Source: Rhodococcus sp. IITR03 (GTDB lineage Bacteria > Actinomycetota > Actinomycetes > Mycobacteriales > Mycobacteriaceae). From it: a DNA stretch of 24,271 nucleotides. The notes beneath the pieces were generated by a model that saw only the letters and a list, made by a program, of their open reading frames with translations, was not told where the DNA came from and ran no database searches. The stretch covers positions 2,424,445 to 2,448,715 of the forward strand of contig LATQ01000001.1 in NCBI GenBank assembly GCA_001017865.1, in the 5' to 3' direction. The position numbers and the translations under genes were made by a program. Below, in pieces: positions 10,763-18,822 of the stretch (positions within the stretch are counted from its first letter, which is position 1; each line of letters begins with the position of its first letter).

Positions 10763-10940
10763 TGGCAGAGCTGAAGATCACCCAGATCAAGAGCACCATC
10801 GGGCCAAGTCGAATCAGCGCGACAGCCTCCGGACCCTCGGTCTGCGGAAGATCCGCCAGTCCGTCGTCCGCGAGGACAACGCGCAGAACCGCGGCCTCAT
10901 CAACGTGGTGCGTCACCTCGTCACTGTTGAGGAGGTCTGA
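10762..10940 (+). CDS. rpmD: Ribosomal protein L30 (frameshift)
   Basis: L30 is a small 50S protein, non-essential in some bacteria. The ATG at 10762 overlaps the rpsE stop and gives [14 protein letters not shown]. One G is missing from the GGGG run at 10802-10805 (ATCGGGGCC to ATCGGGCC). The restored frame reads [20 protein letters not shown] then [20 protein letters not shown] and stops at 10938-10940. Length is then 59 residues, the family norm. In the uncorrected sequence the gene would be missed by most gene finders. Confidence 0.94.
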
Positions 10941-10942
10941 GA

Positions 10943-11386
10943 ATGACCATCAAGCTGCATCACCTGCGCCCGGCTCCGGGTGCGAAGACGGACAAGACCC
11001 GCGTCGGACGCGGTGAAGGTTCGAAGGGCAAGACCGCCGGCCGCGGTACGAAGGGCACGAAGGCACGCAAGAACGTGTCGCCGGCCTTCGAGGGTGGCCA
11101 GATGCCCATCCACATGCGTCTGCCGAAGCTCAAGGGCTTCAAGAACGCATTCCGTACCGAGTACCAGATCGTCAACGTCGGGGACATCGCTCGCGTGTTC
11201 CCCGAGGGTGGACAGATCGGTGTCGCGGACCTCGTGGCGAAGGGTCTGGTTCGCAAGAACCAGCTCGTCAAGGTCCTCGGCGAGGGCGAGCTGACGGTGG
11301 CCGTGCAGGTCACCGCCGACAAGTTCTCGGCCTCCGCTCAGGAGAAGATCGCTGCAGCCGGTGGCAGCGCGACCGTCCAGGCCTGA
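10943..11386 (+). CDS. rplO: Ribosomal protein L15
   Basis: L15 is a late-assembling 50S protein with a long N-terminal extension into rRNA. The frame is intact: 147 residues from ATG at 10943, two bases after the rpmD stop and behind GAGGAGG. Conserved segments are [20 protein letters not shown], the basic Gly-rich [16 protein letters not shown], and [20 protein letters not shown]. It closes the spc block and is followed by a strong hairpin. Confidence 0.97.
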   Translation: MTIKLHHLRPAPGAKTDKTRVGRGEGSKGKTAGRGTKGTKARKNVSPAFEGGQMPIHMRLPKLKGFKNAFRTEYQIVNVGDIARVFPEGGQIGVADLVAKGLVRKNQLVKVLGEGELTVAVQVTADKFSASAQEKIAAAGGSATVQA

Positions 11387-11416
11387 CCTGTACTTTCGCG
11401 TGTGAGTCACGGCTGT

Positions 11417-11456
11417 CGAACGGCCGCGGTGCAGATAGCTGCACCGCGGCCGTTCG
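11417..11456 (+). terminator. Hairpin terminator after rplO
   Basis: A perfect 18-bp stem, CGAACGGCCGCGGTGCAG (11417-11434) with its complement at 11439-11456, closes a 4-base loop ATAG. No T-run follows. It lies 30 bases after the rplO stop and separates the spc genes from secY. Confidence 0.85.
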
Positions 11457-11460
11457 CGCG

Positions 11461-11508
11461 TTCACAGCGGTGTCATAGTCTGCGTTCGCAGCGGTGACAT
11501 AGGCTACC
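11461..11508 (+). repeat. 24-bp imperfect tandem repeat in the secY upstream region
   Basis: Two head-to-tail copies, 11461-11484 and 11485-11508, match at 19 of 24 positions and share CAGCGGTG and CATAG. Each carries a -10-like hexamer at the same place: TAGTCT (11476-11481) and TAGGCT (11500-11505). No clear -35 element precedes either. They could be a duplicated promoter or activator site driving secY-adk-map. Confidence 0.5.
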
Positions 11509-11562
11509 GGGCTACCCCTCTCATCGGGGCCCACTGTTAGAGTTTCAGAGTTGTCTACCGTC

Positions 11563-11586
11563 CGACGGATCCCTCTCGATCCGTCG
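11563..11586 (+). other. secY leader hairpin
   Basis: CGACGGAT (11563-11570) pairs with ATCCGTCG (11579-11586) around an 8-base loop. It ends 17 bases before the AGGAGG ribosome-binding site of secY. A role in translation control is possible but untested. Confidence 0.4.
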
Positions 11587-11613
11587 TCCCCGATCGGCCC
11601 GCCAGGAGGATCT

Positions 11614-12926
11614 TTGCTTTCCGCCTTCGTCTCGGCCCTCAGGACACCGGACCTGAGGCGGAAGATTCTCATCGCCCTCGGGCTCGTGGCGCTGTACCGC
11701 TCGGTGCTACCGTGCCGTCCCCGGGCGTCGACTACGGCAACGTCCAGGCCTGTGTCGATCAGCTCGCCGGCAGCGAGCAGGCCGGCATCTACTCGCTGAT
11801 CAATCTGTTCTCCGGCGGCGCGCTACTGCAGTTGTCGGTCTTCGCGATCGGCATCATGCCGTTCATCACCGCGAGCATCATCGTCCAGCTGCTCACCGTG
11901 GTCATTCCACGATTCGAGGAACTGCGCAAGGAGGGCCAGTCCGGCCAGGCCAAGATGACGCAGTACACGCGTTATCTCGCCGTCGCGCTCGCCGTCCTGC
12001 AGGCCACCGGCATCGTCGCCCTCGCCGCCCGAGGGCAGCTGCTGCAGGGCTGTTCGGAGCCGATCCTCGCCGACGACAGCATCTTCGGGATGGTCGTCAT
12101 CGTGCTGGTGATGACCGCCGGTGCCGCCGTCGTCATGTGGTTCGGTGAGCTCATCACCGAACGCGGTGTCGGCAACGGCATGTCGCTGCTGATCTTCGCC
12201 GGTATCGCGGCCGCGCTGCCGAGCGAGGGTCGCATGATCCTCGAATCCCGCGGCGGCCTCGTCTTCGCGATCGTCTGTGTCGTGGCCCTGGCGCTCATCA
12301 CGGGCGTCGTGTTCATCGAGCAGGGTCAGCGCCGGATCCCGGTGCAGTACGCCAAGCGCATGGTCGGCCGTCGTATGTACGGCGGGTCGTCGACCTACCT
12401 GCCGTTGAAGGTCAACCAGGCGGGCATCATCCCCGTGATCTTCGCGTCGTCGCTGCTGTACCTGCCCAACCTCGTTGCGCAGCTCACCGGTGCCACGACG
12501 AACCCGGATCCGAGTTGGTGGCAGCGGATCATCAACGAGTACCTGGTCAATCCGAACAACCCGGTCTACATCGCGATCTACTTCGCCCTGATCGTGTTCT
12601 TCGTCTTCTTCTACGTCGCCATCACCTTCAATCCGGAGGAGCGGGCCGACGAGATGAAGAAGTACGGCGGTTTCATCCCGGGCATCCGCCCCGGTCGCCC
12701 GACCGCCGAATATCTCAGTTTCGTGCTCAACCGCATCACGGTTCCGGGCTCGATCTACCTCGGTCTCATCGCGACGCTGCCGAACTTCTTCCTGTCCGGC
12801 AGCCAGACGGCCTCGAGCATCTTCGGTGGCGCCGCGGTTCTCATTCTCGTCAGTGTCGCGCTGGACACTGTCAAGCAGATCGAAAGTCAACTGATGCAGC
12901 GCAACTACGAAGGGTTCCTCAAGTGA
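11614..12926 (+). CDS. secY: Preprotein translocase channel subunit SecY (frameshift)
   Basis: SecY forms the membrane channel through which SecA-driven and co-translational export pass, with SecE and SecG. I chose the TTG at 11614 because CCAGGAGGA sits just upstream and the product begins [20 protein letters not shown], the family N-terminus; gene finders would otherwise start at 11712. One C is missing near 11700 (TACCGCCTCGG to TACCGCTCGG), restoring [18 protein letters not shown]. The rest is intact: [39 protein letters not shown], the cytoplasmic loop [20 protein letters not shown] and the end [14 protein letters not shown]. Restored length is 437 residues with the usual ten membrane segments. 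The stop overlaps the adk start (GTGA). Confidence 0.96.
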
Positions 12927-13468
12927 GACTTGTACTGCTCGGTCCTCCCGGTGCCGGCAAGGGCACACAGGCCGCGATTCTGTCCGAGAAGCTCGGCGTC
13001 CCCGCCATCTCGACGGGCGATCTTTTCCGCGCGAACATCGGGCAGGGCACCCCGCTCGGCGTCGAGGCCAAGAAGTACATCGACGCGGGGGAGCTCGTTC
13101 CCGCCGAGATCACCAACAACATGGTGCGTGAGCGTCTGGCGGAGCCCGACGCCGCCAACGGCTTCCTCCTCGACGGCTTCCCGCGCAGCGTGGAGCAGGC
13201 CAAGGAACTCGAGAACATCCTGAAGGATCTCGGCGTCGAGCTCGACGGCGTGTTGTCCTTCGTCATCGACGAGGACGTCGTGGTCGAGCGCATGCTCGCC
13301 CGCGGTCGCGCCGACGACACCGAAGACGTGATCCGCAACCGTCTCCGGGTCTACCGTGAGGAGACGGCCCCGCTGCTCGACTACTACGCCGACTCGATCA
13401 TCACGGTCGACGCGATCGGTGAGGTCGAGGAGATCAATTCGCGGGCTCTGTCCGCACTCGGAAAGTAG
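12923..13468 (+). CDS. adk: Adenylate kinase
   Basis: Adk interconverts ATP + AMP and 2 ADP in the cytoplasm. The GTG at 12923 overlaps the secY stop and gives [20 protein letters not shown], with the P-loop GPPGAGKGT at residues 7-15. AMP-binding marks are [10 protein letters not shown] and [11 protein letters not shown]. The lid region is short ([18 protein letters not shown]) and lacks the four-cysteine zinc site, as in mycobacterial enzymes. At 181 residues the length is typical and the frame intact. An open frame running in from 12515 is only read-through of secY in another phase. map follows after 14 bases. Confidence 0.97.
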   Translation: MRLVLLGPPGAGKGTQAAILSEKLGVPAISTGDLFRANIGQGTPLGVEAKKYIDAGELVPAEITNNMVRERLAEPDAANGFLLDGFPRSVEQAKELENILKDLGVELDGVLSFVIDEDVVVERMLARGRADDTEDVIRNRLRVYREETAPLLDYYADSIITVDAIGEVEEINSRALSALGK

Positions 13469-13482
13469 ACGGGTAGTTCGAC

Positions 13483-14280
13483 ATGGGTTTCGGGCGCAAG
13501 CGCTCAGTGGTTCCGTTCCGCACCTCGGGTGAACTCGACGCGATGGCAGCGGCGGGAGCCGTGGTCGGGGCCGCACTCGTCGCAGTGCGCGAGGCCGCCA
13601 AGCCGGGCGTGAGCACCCTGGAACTCGACCAGGTGGCGGAATCGGTCATCCGCGATGCGGGGGCCGTTCCGTCCTTCCTGGGCTACCACGGCTTCACCGG
13701 TTCGATCTGTTCGTCGGTCAACGAGGTCGTCGTCCACGGCATCCCGTCGGCGTCGGTGGTGCTCGCCGAGGGCGACCTCGTGTCGATCGACTGCGGTGCG
13801 ATCCTCGACGGCTGGCACGGCGACTCGGCGTGGACCTTCGGGATCGGGGAGCTGTCGCAGGCCGACATCGATCTGAGCGAGGCCACCCGTCTGTCGCTCG
13901 AGGCCGGTATCGCGGCGATGCTCCCGGGCAACCGCCTGACCGACGTCTCGCATGCGATCGAGCAGGGCACGCACGCCGCCGAGAAGTTGCACGGCCGCTC
14001 GTACGGCATCGTCGACGGCTACGGCGGTCACGGGATCGGGCGCGAGATGCACATGGATCCCTTCCTCCCCAACGAAGGCAAGCCGGGCAAGGGCCCGAAG
14101 CTCGTCGTCGGGTCGGTGCTCGCAGTCGAGCCGATGCTCACCCTCGGTACCTACGAGACCGAGGTCCTCGACGACGAGTGGACGGTCGTGACCGTCGACG
14201 GCAGCCGGGCCGCGCACTGGGAGCACACGGTCGCGGTCACCGAGGACGGCCCCCGCATCCTCACCGTCCGTCCGGAGTGA
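13483..14280 (+). CDS. map: Type I methionine aminopeptidase
   Basis: Map removes the initiator Met from nascent proteins using a two-metal centre. All five metal ligands of the pita-bread fold are visible: D103 in [11 protein letters not shown]114 in WHGDSAW, H183 in [11 protein letters not shown]216 in LAVEPM and E247 in HWEHTVAV. H85 in VVVHGIPS is the expected catalytic histidine. It is 265 residues, intact, starting ATG at 13483. No N-terminal zinc-finger or SH3-binding extension is seen beyond about 12 residues. The ribosome-binding site is weak (GACGGGTAG), and it follows adk by 14 bases, so it is probably in the secY-adk-map unit. Confidence 0.96.
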   Translation: MGFGRKRSVVPFRTSGELDAMAAAGAVVGAALVAVREAAKPGVSTLELDQVAESVIRDAGAVPSFLGYHGFTGSICSSVNEVVVHGIPSASVVLAEGDLVSIDCGAILDGWHGDSAWTFGIGELSQADIDLSEATRLSLEAGIAAMLPGNRLTDVSHAIEQGTHAAEKLHGRSYGIVDGYGGHGIGREMHMDPFLPNEGKPGKGPKLVVGSVLAVEPMLTLGTYETEVLDDEWTVVTVDGSRAAHWEHTVAVTEDGPRILTVRPE

Positions 14281-14304
14281 CGGTCGCGGTCACGCCGCGC
14301 GGGT

Positions 14305-14740
14305 TCAGACCTCGACGAGGAGCGTGACCGGTCCGTCGTTGACGAGGCTCACCTCCATGTGGGCCCCGAACTTCCCGGTCTCCACCGTCGCCCCCAGATC
14401 TCGGAGAGCATTCGCGAACGCATCGACGAGGGGTTCGGCGATCGGGCGGGGAGCGGCGGCCGACCACGACGGACGCCGGCTCTTCCTCGTGTCGGCCATG
14501 AGCGTGAACTGGCTGACCACCAGGATCGGGGCGTCGACGTCGGAGGCGGAGCGTTCGTCCTCGAGGATGCGCATCGTCCACACCTTGCGGGCGAGCGTCG
14601 CGGCTTGGCCTCGTCGTCGTCGTGCGTGACGCCGACCAGCACGAGCAGGCCGTGACCACCCTCGGCCGGCGTGATACGGGCCACCTCGCTCCGTCCACCG
14701 CCACCGCCGCCGTGGTCACCCGCTGGATCAACGCCCGCAC
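14305..14740 (-). CDS. dtd: D-aminoacyl-tRNA deacylase (two frameshifts)
   Basis: Dtd hydrolyses D-aminoacyl-tRNAs, and Gly-tRNA(Ala) in some cases, keeping D-residues out of proteins. On the minus strand it starts GTG at 14740 behind GGAGGA and reads [17 protein letters not shown] base is missing near 14691 (GACGGGAGC to GACGGAGC), after which comes [20 protein letters not shown] then VTHDDDEAK. Another is missing near 14604 (AAGGCCGCG to AAGCCGCG), leading to [18 protein letters not shown]. The active-site motifs SQFTLMAD and the C-terminal [18 protein letters not shown] are clear. Restored length is 145 residues. It is convergent with map (24 bases apart) and divergent from infA. Confidence 0.93.
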
Positions 14741-14786
14741 GTGCGGTCCTCCTCCTGGTCGTGGGCACGGGTGTGCCCGAGCTCAT

Positions 14787-14816
14787 TTGTCCTGGACGGT
14801 CAACTTCCCGTACCAT
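14787..14816 (+). promoter_or_regulatory. Putative infA promoter
   Basis: TTGTCC (14787-14792), an 18-base spacer and TACCAT (14811-14816) make a reasonable housekeeping promoter in the dtd-infA intergenic region. It would give a leader of about 135 bases. The rest of 14741-14959 shows no gene. Confidence 0.55.
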
Positions 14817-14959
14817 TGATCGGTGGTGCGCGCTGCGCTCCGATCGGTCCCGTGTCGAATTCCTTCGAATCTCGGTTCGTGTCCGGTCCCGGAGTTGCCG
14901 AGCGTCACGGTAACGGATGCCGATGCAACCACAACGCCGAACAACGGATCGCGGAGGAT

Positions 14960-15181
14960 ATGGCTAAGAAAGACGGGGCAATCGAGGTCGAGGGCCGGGT
15001 AATCGAACCGCTGCCCAATGCGATGTTCCGCATCGAGCTGGAGAACGGGCACAAGGTTCTCGCCCACATCAGCGGAAAGATGCGTCAGCACTACATTCGT
15101 ATCCTTCCCGAGGACCGCGTTGTCGTGGAGCTTTCTCCCTACGACCTCACGCGTGGACGCATCGTCTACCGCTACAAGTAA
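14960..15181 (+). CDS. infA: Translation initiation factor IF-1
   Basis: IF-1 binds the 30S A site during initiation. It is a 73-residue OB-fold protein, intact, starting ATG at 14960 ([20 protein letters not shown]) and including [20 protein letters not shown] and the end GRIVYRYK. The purine-rich GGAGG (14953-14957) lies only two bases before the start, much closer than an optimal ribosome-binding site; GGAT upstream at 14946-14949 may contribute instead. It opens the infA-rpmJ-rpsM-rpsK-rpsD-rpoA-rplQ cluster. Confidence 0.97.
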   Translation: MAKKDGAIEVEGRVIEPLPNAMFRIELENGHKVLAHISGKMRQHYIRILPEDRVVVELSPYDLTRGRIVYRYK

Positions 15182-15188
15182 CGAAGCT

Positions 15189-15210
15189 TCCCCGGCCACA
15201 CGGTCGGGGA
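15189..15210 (+). other. Hairpin between infA and rpmJ
   Basis: TCCCCGGCC (15189-15197) pairs with GGTCGGGGA (15202-15210), with one G-U pair and a 4-base loop. It follows the infA stop by 7 bases and may be a partial terminator or a processing site within the cluster. Confidence 0.45.
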
Positions 15211-15273
15211 GAATCATGTCGCCGGGCCGGCTCTGCCGTGTCCGGCGGCGCACATACAGGAGATCGGACTTAC

Positions 15274-15387
15274 GTGAAGGTTCAGCCTAGCGTCAAGAAG
15301 ATCTGCGAGAAGTGCAAGGTGATCCGCCGCAACGGTCGGGTCATGGTGATCTGCGAGAACCTGCGTCACAAGCAGCGTCAGGGCTAG
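15274..15387 (+). CDS. rpmJ: Ribosomal protein L36, zinc-ribbon type
   Basis: L36 is the smallest 50S protein. The 37-residue frame from GTG 15274 reads [20 protein letters not shown] then [17 protein letters not shown]. The cysteines C11, C14 and C27 with H32 make the zinc ribbon, so this is the zinc-binding form. AGGAGAT sits about 10 bases upstream. The gene is short enough to be missed by length-limited gene calling. TAG is at 15385-15387. Confidence 0.97.
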   Translation: MKVQPSVKKICEKCKVIRRNGRVMVICENLRHKQRQG

Positions 15388-15596
15388 ATCCACCTTCGTC
15401 TCGAAGATCTGCTTGGCAACAAGCACGAAGACCTTCCAGCACCAGTCGCGTGGTTACGATCCTCGATCCGTCGAGGAGCTGCGCGATCAACCCCCGGTAC
15501 GGAGGCCGGGGCCCCACTGTGTTTTTGAATCACACAGTTCTTCGACGCAGGGGACGGGCTGGGAGCAGACCTCCGCACACCGAATAGGAATGCCAC
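15388..15596 (+). promoter_or_regulatory. rpsM leader with hairpins
   Basis: This 209-base spacer has no gene I can support. It holds three small inverted repeats: TGCTT / AAGCA near 15409-15424, CCCCGG / CCGGGG at 15492-15511, and ACTGTGT / ACACAGT at 15516-15538. A structured leader ahead of rpsM would suit feedback by S4, which regulates the alpha operon in E. coli. That link is inference and no known motif is recognised. Confidence 0.35.
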
Positions 15597-15963
15597 ATGG
15601 CACGTCTCGCAGGTGTCGATCTTCCCCGCGAAAAGCGGATGGAGATCGCACTCACGTACATCTACGGCATCGGCCGTACTCGCTCCCAGGAGATCCTCGA
15701 GGCCACGGGTGTCAACCCGGACCTGCGCAGCAAGGATCTGACGGACGAGGACCTCGCCAAGCTCCGCGAGTACATCGAGGAGAGCTACAAGGTCGAGGGT
15801 GACCTCCGTCGCGAGGTTCAGGCGGACATCCGCCGCAAGATCGAGATCGGCTGCTACCAGGGCCTGCGACACCGTCGTGGTCTGCCCGTGCGTGGACAGC
15901 GCACCAAGACCAACGCCCGCACCCGTAAGTCCGAAGCGCACCGTCGCAGGAAAGAAGAAGTAA
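15597..15963 (+). CDS. rpsM: Ribosomal protein S13 (two-base loss at the 3' end)
   Basis: S13 is in the 30S head and contacts P-site tRNA and the 50S bridge. It starts ATG at 15597 ([20 protein letters not shown]) and reads [14 protein letters not shown], then [20 protein letters not shown]. At 15929 two Gs are missing: CGTAAGTCCGAAG should read CGTAAGGGTCCGAAG. The correct end is then [16 protein letters not shown] with TAA at 15961-15963, 122 residues in all. As given, the shifted frame loses this stop and runs on through all of rpsK, producing a false S13-S11 fusion of 259 residues. The true stop overlaps the rpsK start (TAATG). Confidence 0.95.
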
Positions 15964-16376
15964 TGCCTCCCAAGTCACGCAGCACCGGTCCGAAGAAGAC
16001 CCAGAAGGCACGGCGCAGGGACAAGAAGAACGTCCCGCACGGTGCCGCTCACATCAAGAGCACGTTCAACAACACCATCGTGTCCATCACGGACCCGCAG
16101 GGCAACGTGATCTCCTGGGCGTCCTCCGGCCACGTCGGCTTCAAGGGTTCGCGCAAGTCGACCCCGTTCGCCGCGCAGCTCGCCGCCGAGAACGCCGCCC
16201 GCAAGGCGCAGGAACACGGTGTCAAGAAGGTCGACGTCTTCGTCAAGGGCCCGGGCTCGGGCCGCGAGACGGCGATCCGTTCCCTCCAGGCCGCAGGCCT
16301 CGAGGTCGGCACCATCTCCGATGTCACCCCGCAGCCCCACAACGGTTGCCGTCCGCCCAAGCGGCGTCGCGTCTAA
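15963..16376 (+). CDS. rpsK: Ribosomal protein S11
   Basis: S11 is on the 30S platform near the E site and mRNA exit. ATG at 15963 overlaps the restored rpsM stop. The 137-residue protein reads [40 protein letters not shown], then [20 protein letters not shown] and the conserved end [15 protein letters not shown]. The body is intact. It is joined to rpsM in one open frame only because of the base loss upstream; treat the two as separate proteins. rpsD follows after 22 bases. Confidence 0.97.
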   Translation: MPPKSRSTGPKKTQKARRRDKKNVPHGAAHIKSTFNNTIVSITDPQGNVISWASSGHVGFKGSRKSTPFAAQLAAENAARKAQEHGVKKVDVFVKGPGSGRETAIRSLQAAGLEVGTISDVTPQPHNGCRPPKRRRV

Positions 16377-16398
16377 CGGGAAAGGAAGGTAAAGAATA

Positions 16399-17004
16399 AT
16401 GGCTCGTTATACCGGTCCCGTTACCCGTAAGTCGCGTCGTCTCCGTGTCGACCTGGTCGGAGGCGATCAGGCCTTCGAGCGTCGCCCCTACCCGCCCGGC
16501 CAGCACGGCCGCGCGCGGATCAAGGAGAGCGAGTACCTGCTCCAGCTGCAGGAGAAGCAGAAGGCCCGCTTCTCGTACGGCGTCATGGAGAAGCAGTTCC
16601 GTCGCTACTACGAAGAGGCCGCCAGCCGCCCCGGCAAGACCGGTGAGGTTCTGCTGGTCATCCTCGAGTCGCGCCTGGACAACGTCGTCTACCGTGCCGG
16701 CCTCGCCCGCACGCGTCGTCAGGCCCGCCAGCTGGTGAGCCACGGCCACTTCCTGGTCAACGGCAAGAAGGTCGACATCCCCAGCTACCGCGTCTCGCAG
16801 TACGACATCATCGATGTCCGCGAGAAGTCGCTGAGCACGCTGCCCTTCCAGGTCGCCCGCGAAACCCAGGGCGAGCGCCCGGTTCCGGGTTGGCTGCAGG
16901 TCGTCGGCCCGCGTCTGCGGGTGCTGGTCCACCAGCTCCCCGAGCGCGCGCAGATCGACATCCCGCTGCAGGAACAGCTGATCGTCGAGTACTACTCGAA
17001 GTAA
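16399..17004 (+). CDS. rpsD: Ribosomal protein S4
   Basis: S4 nucleates 30S body assembly and, in E. coli, represses the alpha operon. It is 201 residues, intact, from ATG at 16399 (MARYTGPVTRKSRRLRVDLV) behind GGAAAGGAAGG. The S4 RNA-binding domain shows RLDNVVYRAGLARTRRQARQ and LVSHGHFLVNGKKVDIPSYR at about 93-133. The N-terminal zinc-cysteine set of some S4 proteins is absent. A hairpin follows before rpoA. Confidence 0.97.
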   Translation: MARYTGPVTRKSRRLRVDLVGGDQAFERRPYPPGQHGRARIKESEYLLQLQEKQKARFSYGVMEKQFRRYYEEAASRPGKTGEVLLVILESRLDNVVYRAGLARTRRQARQLVSHGHFLVNGKKVDIPSYRVSQYDIIDVREKSLSTLPFQVARETQGERPVPGWLQVVGPRLRVLVHQLPERAQIDIPLQEQLIVEYYSK

Positions 17005-17020
17005 GACACTTCGGTGTCGT

Positions 17021-17054
17021 GGTGTCCTCCGGTCCGTCCGGGCGGGAGGACACC
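17021..17054 (+). terminator. Hairpin between rpsD and rpoA
   Basis: GGTGTCCTCC (17021-17030) pairs perfectly with GGAGGACACC (17045-17054). With no T-run and rpoA only 51 bases further on, it may be a partial terminator that sets the level of rpoA relative to the ribosomal genes. Confidence 0.6.
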
Positions 17055-17105
17055 GCTCCATTCCACTAGGGCGTCATATGGCGGACGCCCACAAGGAGGC
17101 AACAG

Positions 17106-18167
17106 ATGCTCATCTCTCAGCGACCCACACTGACCGAAGAGGTCATCGCTGAAAACCGCTCGAAGTTCGTCATCGAGCCGCTCGAGCCTGGCTTCGGGTA
17201 CACCCTCGGCAACTCGCTTCGTCGCACCCTGCTCTCGTCGATCCCGGGCGCCGCTGTCACCAGCATCCGCATCGACGGCGTTCTCCACGAGTTCACCACC
17301 GTTCCCGGCGTGAAGGAGGATGTCACCGACATCATCCTGAACCTCAAGGGTCTCGTGGTGAGCTCGGAAGAGGACGAGCCGGTCACCATGTACGTCCGCA
17401 AGCAGGGACCGGGCACCGTCACGGCCGGCGACATCGTGCCCCCGGCCGGTGTCACCATCCACAACCCGGATCTGCACATCGCCACCCTGAACGACAAGGG
17501 CAAGCTGGAGATCGAGCTCGTCGTCGAGCGCGGTCGCGGCTATGTTCCTGCCGTGCAGAACAAGGCGTCCGGCGCCGAGATCGGCCGTATCCCGGTCGAC
17601 TCGATCTACTCGCCGGTGCTCAAGGTGACGTACAAGGTGGAAGCGACCCGCGTCGAGCAGCGCACCGACTTCGATCGGCTCATTCTCGACGTGGAGACCA
17701 AGAACTCGATCAGCGCGCGGGACGCGCTCGCCTCGGCGGGCAAGACCCTCGTGGAGCTCTTCGGTCTGGCTCGTGAGCTGAACGTCGAAGCAGAAGGCAT
17801 CGAGATCGGTCCCTCGCCCGCCGAGGCCGACCACATCGCCTCCTTCGGACTTCCGATCGAGGACCTCGACCTCACGGTCCGGTCCTACAACTGCCTCAAG
17901 CGCGAAGGTGTCCACACCGTCGGCGAGCTCGTGGCACGGACGGAGTCCGACCTGCTCGACATCCGCAACTTCGGCCAGAAGTCCATCGACGAGGTCAAGG
18001 TCAAGCTGCACTCGCTCGGCCTGTCCCTCAAGGACAGCCCGGCATCGTTCGACCCCAGCACCGTCGCCGGCTACGACGCCGCGACCGGTACCTGGAGCGA
18101 TACCGAGGCCGGCTCCTTCGGTGACAACGACGGCAACGAGGACTACGCCGAGACCGAGCAGCTGTAG
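17106..18167 (+). CDS. rpoA: RNA polymerase alpha subunit
   Basis: Alpha dimerises to start RNA polymerase assembly and contacts UP elements and activators through its C-terminal domain. The 353-residue frame is intact from ATG at 17106 ([20 protein letters not shown]), behind AAGGAGG. The N-terminal domain (to about 230) has [20 protein letters not shown] and [20 protein letters not shown]. The C-terminal domain (about 246-315) has [20 protein letters not shown] and [20 protein letters not shown]. About 40 residues of acidic tail ([20 protein letters not shown]) follow, as in related actinobacteria. Confidence 0.98.
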   Translation: MLISQRPTLTEEVIAENRSKFVIEPLEPGFGYTLGNSLRRTLLSSIPGAAVTSIRIDGVLHEFTTVPGVKEDVTDIILNLKGLVVSSEEDEPVTMYVRKQGPGTVTAGDIVPPAGVTIHNPDLHIATLNDKGKLEIELVVERGRGYVPAVQNKASGAEIGRIPVDSIYSPVLKVTYKVEATRVEQRTDFDRLILDVETKNSISARDALASAGKTLVELFGLARELNVEAEGIEIGPSPAEADHIASFGLPIEDLDLTVRSYNCLKREGVHTVGELVARTESDLLDIRNFGQKSIDEVKVKLHSLGLSLKDSPASFDPSTVAGYDAATGTWSDTEAGSFGDNDGNEDYAETEQL

Positions 18168-18197
18168 CAGCTCACGGTCCGTTACTAGGAGAAAATC

Positions 18198-18751
18198 ATG
18201 CCCAAGCCCAAGAAGGCGCCCGCTTCGGCGGATCGGCCTCGCATCAGAAGGCGCTCATGGCCAACCTGGCCACCGCGCTCTTCGAGCACGGCCGCATCAC
18301 CACCACCGAGGCCAAGGCCAAGGCCCTGCGCCCGTACGCCGAGAAGCTCGTCACGCACGCCAAGGCCGGCACCCTGGCCTCGCGTCGTGAGGTGCTGAAG
18401 GTCATCCGCAACAAGGACGTCGTCCACTCGCTGTTCGCGGAGATCGGTCCCTCCTTCGAGGACCGCAACGGCGGCTACACCCGCATCATCAAGACGATGC
18501 CGCGCAAGGGCGACAACGCCCCCATGGCCATCATCGAGCTGGTGCGCGAGAAGACCGTCACCTCCGAGGCCGACCGCGCTCGCCGCGTCGCCGCTTCGCA
18601 GGCACCCGCCGAGGACAACGCGGTCCAGGCCGTCGAGGCCGAGGCCACCGACGCCGAGGTCGCGAATGCCGACGCCGTCGTCGAGGGTGTCGAGGACACC
18701 AACGCCACGGCTGCCGACGCACCCGAGGCGGACGAGGCCAAGAAGGACTAG
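18198..18751 (+). CDS. rplQ: Ribosomal protein L17 with acidic tail (frameshift)
   Basis: L17 is a 50S protein near the tunnel exit. It starts ATG at 18198 (MPKPKKG...), behind AGGAGA. One G is missing near 18215 (AAGAAGGGCGCC to AAGAAGGCGCC); the correct frame reads [20 protein letters not shown] then [20 protein letters not shown], the L17 signature. The core ends near 125 with [20 protein letters not shown]. The last 55-60 residues are Ala/Glu/Asp-rich (for example [20 protein letters not shown]). Restored length is 184 residues against about 127 in E. coli; such tails are usual in mycolic-acid bacteria. Confidence 0.95.
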
Positions 18752-18774
18752 TCCACTTGGTTTCGGCATCTGCT

Positions 18775-18822
18775 GAAGCTCACGAGCCCGCCGTCCCTTT
18801 TGAGGGCGGCGCTCGTGGCTTC
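18775..18822 (+). terminator. Bulged hairpin overlapping the truA start
   Basis: GAAGC-T-CACGAGC (18775-18787) pairs with GCTCGTGGCTTC (18811-18822), leaving one bulged T. Inside it, GCCG and CCC can pair with CGGC and GGG around a TTTTGA loop. About 19 pairs form in all, with bulges. It follows rplQ by 23 bases, so it may end the alpha operon, yet its 3' arm includes both the GTG start of truA and its first codons. Confidence 0.6.

Noticed and set aside
12515..12922. Long upstream extension of adk
   Set aside because: It is secY read in another phase; the true SecY frame is continuous there and adk starts with its P-loop from 12923.
11823..12968. Long minus-strand frame opposite secY
   Set aside because: High-GC antisense shadow; composition is His/Asp/Arg-rich with no recognisable domain, and the plus strand is clearly SecY.
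14227..14293. 14-base direct repeat (ACGGTCGCGGTCAC) at the end of map
   Set aside because: Two copies 53 bases apart in GC-rich Val/Thr codons; likely chance, with no further copies seen.
18757..18814. N-terminal extension ahead of truA
   Set aside because: It is in the frame used only after the base loss at 19024; the correct frame upstream gives the TruA N-terminus from 18815 or 18800.
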